NCBI GenBank assembly: GCA_012519125.1 | Contig: JAAYQY010000234.1 | Span: forward strand, 1 to 5,156 | DNA length: 5,156 nt | Direction: 5' to 3' | From: Spirochaetales bacterium | GTDB taxonomy: Bacteria; Spirochaetota; Spirochaetia; Sphaerochaetales; Sphaerochaetaceae | Shown here: piece by piece, positions 1 to 4,921 of the stretch | Position numbering within the stretch: the first letter of the stretch is position 1 | Layout of the letters: every line of letters begins with the position of its first letter | Program-made: the position numbers and the translations under genes | The notes under the pieces: model-generated | What the model was told of the DNA's origin: nothing | Seen by the model: only the letters and a program-made list of their open reading frames with translations | Database searches by the model: none

Positions 1-116
1 CAAAGGCACGGTTCTACACCTGCCACTGTACCGGAGAGGAGAACTATCGCTATCTGAAGACAAACATGGAAGATCATATCGCCTACCTTGCAGGTGGGGA
101 TGTGATCACCTGTTGA
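1..116 (+). CDS. Probable MBL-fold metallo-hydrolase, C-terminal end (partial)
   Basis: Only the last 37 codons and the TGA stop are in the window; the frame begins at base 3 and the gene starts upstream. The visible peptide contains FYTCHCTG, then a short helix-like stretch, then HIAYLAGGDVITC at the very end. A terminal HCTG followed by 'L...G..I' is typical of the last metal-ligand strand of metallo-beta-lactamase-fold hydrolases, where the His would help bind the dinuclear metal centre. This is a motif-level recognition from a short piece, so the subfamily and substrate cannot be named. The stop lies 16 nt before the next gene, whose ribosome binding site sits in that gap, so co-transcription with the Mrp-type ATPase and NifX-like gene is likely. 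MBL-fold genes next to such pairs are common in anaerobes. An unrelated protein with a chance match remains possible. Confidence 0.6.
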   Translation, partial: KARFYTCHCTGEENYRYLKTNMEDHIAYLAGGDVITC

Positions 117-132
117 GGAAGGAAGGAATACC

Positions 133-915
133 ATGCAAGAACACACGCATCAGGACATGAAAGCCGAGTTGAAGAACGGAAGCACGATCGGCAAGGTCAT
201 TGCCATCGTAAGCGGCAAGGGAGGTGTCGGAAAGTCATCAGTCACCAGTCTTTTGGCAACCGCAATGCGCAAGAAGGGGTACGAGGTGGGCATCCTGGAT
301 GCCGATATCACCGGAGCATCCATTCCCAAGGCTTTCGGGATCCATAGCAAGGCAACCGGAGAGGAAGGCCGAATCGTACCGGCAACCAGCAAGAGCGGCA
401 TCAAGATCATCTCAACCAATATGCTGCTGGATAGTGAGAGCGAACCGATCATCTGGCGTGGTCCTTTGATTGCAAACACCGTCAAGCTCTTTTACACCGA
501 TGTGGAGTGGAAGCATCTGGACTACCTCTTTGTAGACATGCCTCCTGGGACTGGGGATGTTCCGCTGACTGTCTTCCAATCCTTGAACGTAGATGGGATA
601 GTCATGGTCACTTCTCCCCAAGAGCTGGTCTCCATGGTGGTGGAGAAAGCAGTGAACATGGCGGCCAAGATGCAGGTACCCATCATTGGCCTGGTGGAGA
701 ATTTCTCCTACTTCCTGTGTCCTGACAATGGCAAGAAGTACCAGATATTCGGCGAAAGTCATATTGAGGCCATCGCTCAGGCGCACAAGATGCAGGTATT
801 GGCAAAACTTCCGATCGACCGGGCTCTCAGTGAGGCTTGTGACAACGGAAGTATCGAATCGTACAGCGGTTCCGATATTGAGGAACTGTGCAACACCATA
901 GAGAAGAGGAAGTAA
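133..915 (+). CDS. Mrp/NBP35-family P-loop ATPase (Fe-S cluster carrier type)
   Basis: The 260-residue protein belongs to the Mrp/ApbC/NBP35 branch of the MinD/ParA-like (SIMIBI) P-loop ATPases, cytosolic proteins that in characterised members bind and transfer Fe-S clusters. Visible motifs are the deviant Walker A GKGGVGKS (28-35), DADITGASIP (56-65, matching Mrp DADIYGPSIP), WRGP (108-111), VDMPPGTGD (134-142) and the block NFSYFLCPDNGKKYQIFG (190-207). In this last block most relatives have CPxC, which holds a bridging cluster at a dimer interface. Here C196 is present but position 199 is Asn; the only other cysteines are C236 and C253. Cluster binding is therefore uncertain, while ATPase function looks intact. 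The start at 133 is supported by the purine-rich GAGGAAGGAAGGAA at 115-128. The downstream NifX-like gene begins 3 nt after the stop, indicating one operon. The name 'Mrp' would fit, but several paralogous groups share these motifs. Confidence 0.93.
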   Translation: MQEHTHQDMKAELKNGSTIGKVIAIVSGKGGVGKSSVTSLLATAMRKKGYEVGILDADITGASIPKAFGIHSKATGEEGRIVPATSKSGIKIISTNMLLDSESEPIIWRGPLIANTVKLFYTDVEWKHLDYLFVDMPPGTGDVPLTVFQSLNVDGIVMVTSPQELVSMVVEKAVNMAAKMQVPIIGLVENFSYFLCPDNGKKYQIFGESHIEAIAQAHKMQVLAKLPIDRALSEACDNGSIESYSGSDIEELCNTIEKRK

Positions 916-918
916 GGT

Positions 919-1278
919 ATGTTGAAAGTAGCAGTAGCAAGTGAGAACAAGATGGTATGTGGCCACTTCGGGCATTGTGAGACCTTTGAGGTATTCGTAA
1001 CGGAAGGGGACAAGATTCTCAGCTCTGAGAGTGTTGCCAATCCGGGACACCGACCGGGCTTCTTGCCCAATTTCCTCCATGAGATCGGGGTGAACACCAT
1101 CATCAGCGGAGGAATGGGAGGTGGAGCTGTGGATATCTTCAATGAACACAACATCGAAGTCATCATTGGTGCACAAGGCGACAGCCGGAAGGCAGTGGAG
1201 AACTACCTCGCCGGAGCCCTTGCCTCATCGGGTAGCATCTGCCATGAGCATGCCCACCACGACGAGTGCGGTGAATAG
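919..1278 (+). CDS. NifX/NifB-type Fe-Mo cofactor-binding family protein with Cys/His-rich tail
   Basis: This 119-residue protein matches the small alpha/beta family named 'dinitrogenase iron-molybdenum cofactor biosynthesis' (NifX, NifY, the NifB C-terminal domain and Desulfovibrio orange protein). Diagnostic stretches are the N-terminal strand MLKVAVAS, GHFGHCETF (15-23), NPGHRPGFLPNFL (41-53), ISGGMGGGAVDIFNEHNIEVI (62-82) and GAQGD (84-88). The C-terminus CHEHAHHDECGE (108-119) packs two Cys and four His into ten residues and is a plausible metal or cluster ligand set; as far as I recall such tails are common in this subfamily. Family members carry Fe-Mo-S or Mo-Cu-S clusters, but no nitrogenase gene is visible, so a nitrogen-fixation role should not be assumed. 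It starts 3 nt after the Mrp-type ATPase, with AGAGGAAG (905-912) as ribosome binding site, and is followed by a terminator, making it the last gene of its operon. An ATPase-delivered cluster carrier is the likely arrangement, by inference. Confidence 0.92.
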   Translation: MLKVAVASENKMVCGHFGHCETFEVFVTEGDKILSSESVANPGHRPGFLPNFLHEIGVNTIISGGMGGGAVDIFNEHNIEVIIGAQGDSRKAVENYLAGALASSGSICHEHAHHDECGE

Positions 1279-1300
1279 CCGCATACGTACAGTGTTTCTG

Positions 1301-1332
1301 AAGCCCTGCCCACTTGGACAGGGCTTTTTCTT
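1301..1332 (+). terminator. Intrinsic terminator of the MBL / Mrp / NifX-like operon
   Basis: AAGCCCTG (1301-1308) pairs perfectly with CAGGGCTT (1319-1326). Inside it, after one C-A mismatch, CC (1310-1311) can pair with GG (1316-1317) around an ACTT tetraloop. Five T residues (1325-1329) then C and TT complete a standard Rho-independent terminator, 22 nt after the NifX-like stop codon. Confidence 0.9.
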
Positions 1333-1429
1333 GCTCTTTGTAAACAAAATTGTCATGTCTTTTGGTACAGAATCATCGTATAGAGCGATTATTTGCTTGT
1401 CAAGAATTGTTTGTAGGACATTTTTTGCA

Positions 1430-1464
1430 TTGGGTTGCCCAACTGACAACTTATATATTACTAT
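1430..1464 (+). promoter_or_regulatory. Candidate sigma-70-type promoter of the osmoprotectant transporter operon
   Basis: Two overlapping readings are possible: TTGGGT (1430-1435) with an 18-nt spacer to TATATT (1454-1459, 5 of 6 to TATAAT), or TTGCCC (1435-1440) with an 18-nt spacer to TACTAT (1459-1464). The -10 region is the better supported part; the -35 matches are modest. Either would start transcription about 1466-1471, leaving a 5' leader of roughly 55-60 nt. Choice between the two is not possible by eye. Confidence 0.4.
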
Positions 1465-1482
1465 TAGGTTGTCTAAACCTGA
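1464..1482 (+). promoter_or_regulatory. Inverted repeat resembling a DtxR/IdeR-type metal-regulator operator
   Basis: TTAGGTTGTCTAAACCTGA contains a perfect 5-bp inverted repeat AGGTT-GTCTA-AACCT (1466-1480). From memory, the DtxR/IdeR box is TTAGGTTAGGCTAACCTAA. The outer seven bases on the left match fully and six of seven on the right match, with the same spacing, while the five central bases differ. It lies at or just downstream of the candidate -10, where a bound repressor would block transcription. DtxR-family regulators (for example TroR of Treponema) exist in spirochaetes, but no regulator gene is in this window. The same bases could form only a short, weak RNA hairpin, so a protein-binding site is the simpler reading. 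Confidence 0.4.
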
Positions 1483-1508
1483 GACATATTTTCTGACCAA
1501 AACAACAC

Positions 1509-1533
1509 GAGGAGCACAATGAACAATGATTGA
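1509..1533 (+). promoter_or_regulatory. Ribosome binding site with two competing ATG codons
   Basis: GAGGAG (1509-1514) is the only good Shine-Dalgarno sequence here. It lies 11 nt before the ATG at 1526, which begins the conserved MIEFKNVTKRYG of the ATPase, and 4 nt before another ATG at 1519. The latter opens a four-codon reading frame (M-N-N-D, TGA at 1531-1533) that overlaps the true start in another frame. The ATPase start is chosen on protein conservation, not on spacing. Confidence 0.6.
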
Positions 1534-2653
1534 ATTCAAGAACGTAACAAAACGCTACGGGTCAAAAACCATACTGCATGACCTGAGCTTTACCATCAAA
1601 ACCGGTGAGTTTGTCGTGTTGATCGGCCCCAGCGGATGTGGAAAAACCACAACACTGAGGACCATCAACCGCCTTATCGAACCCAAACCGGGGACGGTAT
1701 TCATCGACGGCGAGGACGTAACCCAGCAGAATGCAGTTGAACTGCGCCGCAAGATTGGGTATGTCATCCAGCAGATCGGGCTTTTCCCGAACATGACCGT
1801 TGAACAGAACATCTGTGTGGTACCGAAACTGCTGAAGTACTCCAAGGAGGAGTGTGACCGCATCGTCCGGGAACTGCTTGCCTTGGTTGATATGCCCTAC
1901 GAGGAGAATGCCCACAAGTATCCGAGTGAGCTCTCCGGCGGACAGCAGCAGAGGATCGGGGTACTGCGTGCCCTTGCAGCCTCCCCTCCTGTAATCCTGA
2001 TGGATGAACCCTTTGGAGCACTGGATCCGGTAACCCGGGACAGCTTGCAGGAAGAAGTGAAGCGCATCCAGAAAAAACTGAAAAAGACCATCGTCTTCGT
2101 CACCCACGACATGGACGAAGCCCTCAGACTCGCTGACACCATCATCTTCATGGACGGAGGGCACATCGTACAGATGGCCAGTCCCGAGGAGATGCTGCAG
2201 AACCCTGCCAGCAAGGTGATCAAGAACTTCATGGGCAAACACATGAACGAGGATGGCCCGGTGGCTCCCTTGCTTGCCGAGGAGTTCATGAAGAAGAAGG
2301 TCTACAAGGTCTACAAGAGCGCCAAGACGCTTGAGTCGATCGAGCTGATGAGCAAGCGTGATATCAACAGCCTGGTGGTCATCGATGATGATGATACCTA
2401 TCTCGGAACTCTCTCCATTGAGGATATCAAGGCACGAGGTAAGGCAGGCCGCTCCATCGCAGAACTCATCAACAGCGAAACCATGACCGTTGGACGCAAG
2501 GATGATGCCAAGGATGCACTGGATAAGTTGCTTTCTTCCACATCCAACTATGTGGTCGTCCTGAATGACAACCGCACCGTTGCGGGCATCATTACCCGAA
2601 CCAGCACAGCAAAGGCCATGGGTGAGGCCCTCTGGGGGGACTTGTCGGCATGA
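1526..2653 (+). CDS. opuCA: Osmoprotectant (glycine betaine/carnitine/choline) ABC importer, ATP-binding subunit with tandem CBS domains
   Basis: This 375-residue cytoplasmic ATPase powers uptake by the permeases encoded next to it. The nucleotide-binding domain fills roughly residues 1-240: Walker A GPSGCGKTT (34-42), Q-loop around Q82-Q83, signature LSGGQQQR (136-143), Walker B VILMDEP (156-162), D-loop ALD (165-167) and switch His H194 in FVTHDMDEAL. Residues about 255-370 look like two CBS domains, as in OpuCA/OpuA-type subunits, where they act in ionic-strength or nucleotide sensing. The first holds NSLVVIDDDDTYLGTLSIEDI and the second NYVVVLNDNRTVAGIITRTS. Length fits OpuCA proteins (about 375-400). 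No acidic C-terminal tail like that of lactococcal OpuA is visible. It is the first gene of the operon, behind a candidate promoter and operator, and its last codon overlaps the next start (ATGA, 2650-2653). The gene symbol is by family resemblance; OsmV and ProV-like names are alternatives. Confidence 0.93.
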   Translation: MIEFKNVTKRYGSKTILHDLSFTIKTGEFVVLIGPSGCGKTTTLRTINRLIEPKPGTVFIDGEDVTQQNAVELRRKIGYVIQQIGLFPNMTVEQNICVVPKLLKYSKEECDRIVRELLALVDMPYEENAHKYPSELSGGQQQRIGVLRALAASPPVILMDEPFGALDPVTRDSLQEEVKRIQKKLKKTIVFVTHDMDEALRLADTIIFMDGGHIVQMASPEEMLQNPASKVIKNFMGKHMNEDGPVAPLLAEEFMKKKVYKVYKSAKTLESIELMSKRDINSLVVIDDDDTYLGTLSIEDIKARGKAGRSIAELINSETMTVGRKDDAKDALDKLLSSTSNYVVVLNDNRTVAGIITRTSTAKAMGEALWGDLSA

Positions 2654-3291
2654 AATTGATCAATTTTTTCACCAACAACTCACAAGCCATGCTGATCAGT
2701 GTTGGCCAGCATATCGCCTTGGTCCTTGTTTCGGTGGGAATCGGCATCCTCATCGCCATTCCCTTGGGCATCCTGCTCACCCGGCACAAGAAAATTGCCG
2801 TATATGTCTTGGCAGTTGCCGGCATGGTGCAGACCATTCCTGGTCTGGTAATGCTCGGGTTCGCCTTGATTCTCATGGGCATCGGAACCCTTCCGGCCCT
2901 GGCAGTCCTTTCGATCTATTCGATCCTGCCCATCCTTCGCAACACCTATACCGGTATCATCGAGGTGCTTCCCTCCTATAAGGATGCAGCAAAAGGAATC
3001 GGTATGACCAAGAGCCAGGTACTCTTCAAGGTCGAGTTTCCCTTGGCCCTGCCTGCCATTGTCAGCGGAATCCGCATCAGCGCCGTCTACATCGTCAGCT
3101 GGGCTACCCTTGCCGGCATGATCGGAGCCGGAGGCCTCGGAGATTGGATCTGGACCGGACTTGCCACCTACAACACTGACTATATTCTGGCAGGGGCTAT
3201 CCCCTCAGCCATACTAGCCTTTGCGTTCAGCGCCCTCATCGGCCTGGTGCAAAAACTCATCACCCCGAAGGGGCTTAGGAGGAATGCATGA
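2650..3291 (+). CDS. opuCB: Osmoprotectant ABC importer permease subunit 1 (OpuCB/OsmW-type)
   Basis: This 213-residue inner-membrane protein is one of two permeases forming the translocation channel. Hydrophobic segments lie near residues 20-44, 49-70, 72-95, 135-158 and 178-202, the usual five to six spans of this BPD-type permease. The cytoplasmic coupling (EAA-like) loop reads DAAKGIGMTKSQVLFKVEF (112-130) followed by PLALP, and the GGLGDWIWTGL block (161-171) is strongly typical of glycine betaine/carnitine/choline permeases. Its ATG overlaps the ATPase stop as ATGA, so translation is probably coupled; GGGGGA at 2635-2640 may assist. It shares the ILPI-RNTYT motif and overall pattern with the second permease, consistent with an old gene duplication. 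Which of the two corresponds to OpuCB or OpuCD cannot be fixed by eye. Confidence 0.9.
   Translation: MKLINFFTNNSQAMLISVGQHIALVLVSVGIGILIAIPLGILLTRHKKIAVYVLAVAGMVQTIPGLVMLGFALILMGIGTLPALAVLSIYSILPILRNTYTGIIEVLPSYKDAAKGIGMTKSQVLFKVEFPLALPAIVSGIRISAVYIVSWATLAGMIGAGGLGDWIWTGLATYNTDYILAGAIPSAILAFAFSALIGLVQKLITPKGLRRNA
3277..3290 (+). promoter_or_regulatory. Strong ribosome binding site inside the first permease gene
   Basis: A full AGGAGG (3277-3282) lies 5 nt before the ATG at 3288, within the last codons of the preceding permease. It fixes the start of the second permease despite an out-of-frame ATG at 3284 and supports independent re-initiation as well as ATGA coupling. Confidence 0.8.
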
Positions 3292-3887
3292 ACGAACTTA
3301 TGAATGCAATCGCTGAACACCTTACCATTGTGGCCGTTTCCATGTTCTTTGCGGCCATCCTGGGCATCGCTCTTGGAGTTCTTGCCTACTGGAGAAGAAA
3401 GCTTGGTTCGGTGATCATCAGCATCGCTGAACTTATCCAAACCATCCCCTCACTGGCCCTTCTTGCCCTGTTGATGATCATCTTCGGGCTTGGAGACCTG
3501 ACCATGGGTGTCGCACTGGTGCTCTATGCACTGCTTCCCATCATCCGCAACACCTATACCAGCCTGACACAGCTGCCTCCCCATATCATCGATGCAGCAC
3601 GGGGCATGGGCATGAGCAGAGCCCAACGGCTGCTCAAGGTGGAGATTCCTCTCTCCATCCCCATGATCTTCTCAGGCTTCAAGGTAGCCTTGGTCAACTC
3701 CCTCTCCATCGCCGTCATGGGCGTACTCATCGGATCGGGAGGCTTGGGATACATCATCTATCGCGGAATCCAGCAACGGAATATGGACCGCATCCTGCTG
3801 GGAGCCATTCCGGTAGTGCTCATAGCCCTTCTCTTTGACTATTTGATGGGCAAAGCAGAAAAACGACTACTCAAACACACACGCTAA
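3288..3887 (+). CDS. opuCD: Osmoprotectant ABC importer permease subunit 2 (OpuCD/OsmY-type)
   Basis: The 199-residue product is the second integral-membrane subunit. Hydrophobic spans appear near residues 10-34, 40-66, 72-86, 124-148 and 166-187. The coupling loop IDAARGMGMSRAQRLLKVEI (101-120) followed by PLSIP matches the EAA pattern and is very close to that of the first permease, as are QTIPSLALLALL (51-62) and IRNTYTSL (86-93). The GGLG turn (151-154) is kept, but the following residues (YIIYRG) differ from GDWIWTG in the partner, so the two probably form a heterodimer. The ATG overlaps the previous stop (ATGA, 3288-3291) behind a perfect AGGAGG. The protein ends in a basic, cytoplasm-suited tail (KAEKRLLKHTR). 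The substrate-binding lipoprotein follows after 14 nt. Family membership is firm; the letter of the symbol is by convention only. Confidence 0.9.
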   Translation: MNELMNAIAEHLTIVAVSMFFAAILGIALGVLAYWRRKLGSVIISIAELIQTIPSLALLALLMIIFGLGDLTMGVALVLYALLPIIRNTYTSLTQLPPHIIDAARGMGMSRAQRLLKVEIPLSIPMIFSGFKVALVNSLSIAVMGVLIGSGGLGYIIYRGIQQRNMDRILLGAIPVVLIALLFDYLMGKAEKRLLKHTR

Positions 3888-3901
3888 GGAGACCAATTAC
3901 T

Positions 3902-4795
3902 ATGCACAAGAAAAAAATCACTACTATCGCAGCACTGCTGCTGGCAACACTCGCCCTTGCCTTCACCGGCTGCGCCAAAAATGACACCATTACCATCGGA
4001 AGCAAAGACTTCGGAGAGAACATCGTCATCGGAGAAATGCTCGCCCAACTGGTGGAAGCCCATACTGATCTGAAGGTTAATCGCAAGCTGAACCTCGGTG
4101 GTACCTTTGTCAACTTCAATGCGATCAAGAACAACCAGATCGACATCTATCCCGAGTACACCGGTACCGGCCTCTCGGCCCACCTGAAAATGGATGTGAT
4201 CAACGATCCTGAAGAGTCCTATCGGGTTGTCAAGGATGAGTTTATCAAACAGTTTGATATCGTTTGGCTTGGACCTTTCGGGTTCAACAACACCTATACC
4301 CTTGCCGTAACACCTGAAGTCTATGAGACATTCGGCGTAGAGACCTATAGTGACCTTGTTCCCTATGCAAGTGACTTGGTCTTTGGTGCTGAACATGAGT
4401 TCTTCGACCGCCAGGACGGTTTCGACGGGCTGGTGGATCTGTACGGTATCTCCTTCAAGGGCGATCCGATGAAGATCAACGCCTCTTTGAAGTACCAGGC
4501 TATCGGACGTGGTGACATGGACGTAACCAACGCCTTTGCCACCGACGGCCCGATCAGACAGTACAACCTCAAAATCTTGGAGGATGACCTTGGATTCTTC
4601 CCTCCCTACCATGCAGCACCTATCGTGCGCAAGGAGGTGTTGGACAAGCATCCCGAACTCAAGGATGTGCTGAACATGCTTGAAGGCAAGCTGGATGACG
4701 CTACCATGACCGAGCTTAATTACCTGGTGGACGTGGAAGGTAAGGCAGTGGAACAGGTTGCCACTGACTTTCTCAAGTCTCTGAACCTCGTGTAA
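3902..4795 (+). CDS. opuCC: Osmoprotectant ABC importer substrate-binding lipoprotein (OpuCC/OsmF-type)
   Basis: This 297-residue protein is the membrane-anchored receptor that delivers a quaternary-amine osmolyte to the permeases. Residues 1-24 form a lipoprotein signal: basic MHKKK, a hydrophobic core and the lipobox FTGC with C24 as the lipidated residue. Phe at -3 is atypical of the strict lipobox but tolerated in relaxed spirochaetal versions. The mature part shows the OpuAC/PF04069 pattern: GSKDFGENIVIGEML (33-47), LGGTFVNFNAI (65-75), DIYPEYTGTGL (81-91), GFNNTYTLAV (127-136), TDGPI (214-218), LEDD (226-229) and FFPPYHAAPIVR (232-243). Tyr and Phe in these blocks are candidates for an aromatic cage around a trimethylammonium head. 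YPEYTGTG places it nearer the OsmF/YehZ-like branch, though the ligand (glycine betaine, carnitine, choline or other) cannot be settled from sequence. AAGGAGA (3886-3892) is the ribosome binding site, overlapping the previous stop. It is last in the operon, before a strong hairpin. Confidence 0.93.
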   Translation: MHKKKITTIAALLLATLALAFTGCAKNDTITIGSKDFGENIVIGEMLAQLVEAHTDLKVNRKLNLGGTFVNFNAIKNNQIDIYPEYTGTGLSAHLKMDVINDPEESYRVVKDEFIKQFDIVWLGPFGFNNTYTLAVTPEVYETFGVETYSDLVPYASDLVFGAEHEFFDRQDGFDGLVDLYGISFKGDPMKINASLKYQAIGRGDMDVTNAFATDGPIRQYNLKILEDDLGFFPPYHAAPIVRKEVLDKHPELKDVLNMLEGKLDDATMTELNYLVDVEGKAVEQVATDFLKSLNLV

Positions 4796-4815
4796 CCACA
4801 CTATCAGGGAGCTCT

Positions 4816-4856
4816 CTCGGGAGCAGGGGTGAGTACCTCTGCTCCCGAGCTTTGTT
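4816..4856 (+). terminator. Probable intrinsic terminator of the transporter operon
   Basis: CTCGGGAGCAG (4816-4826) pairs perfectly with CTGCTCCCGAG (4839-4849), extended inward by GGG/CCT (one G-T wobble) around a TGAGTA loop, giving a 14-bp stem. The following CTTTGTTCTG is only partly T-rich, so termination may be incomplete or the hairpin may mainly protect the mRNA 3' end. It starts 21 nt after the lipoprotein stop codon. Confidence 0.8.
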
Positions 4857-4863
4857 CTGCTGG

Positions 4864-4892
4864 TTGCCGCACATCGTAATTTTAGCCATACT
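4864..4892 (+). promoter_or_regulatory. Weak candidate promoter for the MFS transporter gene
   Basis: TTGCCG (4864-4869) and CATACT (4887-4892) are each 4 of 6 matches to the sigma-70 hexamers and lie 17 nt apart, between the terminator hairpin and the next start codon. The match is modest; some read-through from the upstream operon could also supply transcripts. Confidence 0.3.
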
Positions 4893-4921
4893 GCATCTTC
4901 ATATCATCCCAGGAGTAACCG

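Larger units (their letters stand above)
1333..1525 (+). other. A+T-rich regulatory intergenic region without a convincing gene
   Basis: This 193-nt stretch is visibly richer in A+T than the coding DNA on either side. I found no ORF with recognisable protein features in any frame; frames reading through it give peptides with no family resemblance. It contains short palindromes (TTTGT-AA-ACAAA at 1337-1348, CTTG-T-CAAG at 1396-1404, TTGGG-TTG-CCCAA at 1430-1442, and the 1464-1482 repeat), candidate promoter hexamers near 1430-1464 and the ribosome binding site of the transporter operon. I recognise no riboswitch or small RNA. Confidence 0.6.

Noticed and set aside
412..1176. A 254-codon open frame on the minus strand across the Mrp-type and NifX-like genes.
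   Set aside because: It spans two clear + strand genes and their junction, and its product is not recognisable. Treated as a shadow.
1333..1525. A riboswitch or small RNA in the A+T-rich leader.
   Set aside because: Only short 4-5 bp stems can be formed and no known riboswitch core was recognised. The likely transcript start leaves a leader of only about 60 nt.
1562..2242. A 226-codon minus-strand open frame opposite the ATPase gene.
   Set aside because: The sense strand carries all ABC ATPase motifs in order; the antisense product has none.
3959..3973. Possible lack of lipidation because the lipobox reads FTGC instead of L-A-G-C type.
   Set aside because: Basic start, hydrophobic core and Cys at residue 24 are all in place, and relaxed lipoboxes are well known in spirochaetes, so lipoprotein remains the best call.
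2940..4300. The 13-mer CAACACCTATACC occurs three times, at 2940-2952, 3548-3560 and 4288-4300.
   Set aside because: In all three it encodes NTYT within conserved family motifs (RNTYT in both permeases, NNTYT in the receptor). Permease duplication plus shared codon preference explains it; it is not a repeat element.
3884..4801. A 305-codon open frame on the minus strand covering the whole lipoprotein gene.
   Set aside because: It mirrors almost exactly a well-supported + strand gene, its translation shows no family motif, and it has no convincing ribosome binding site. It reflects codon bias of the sense gene.
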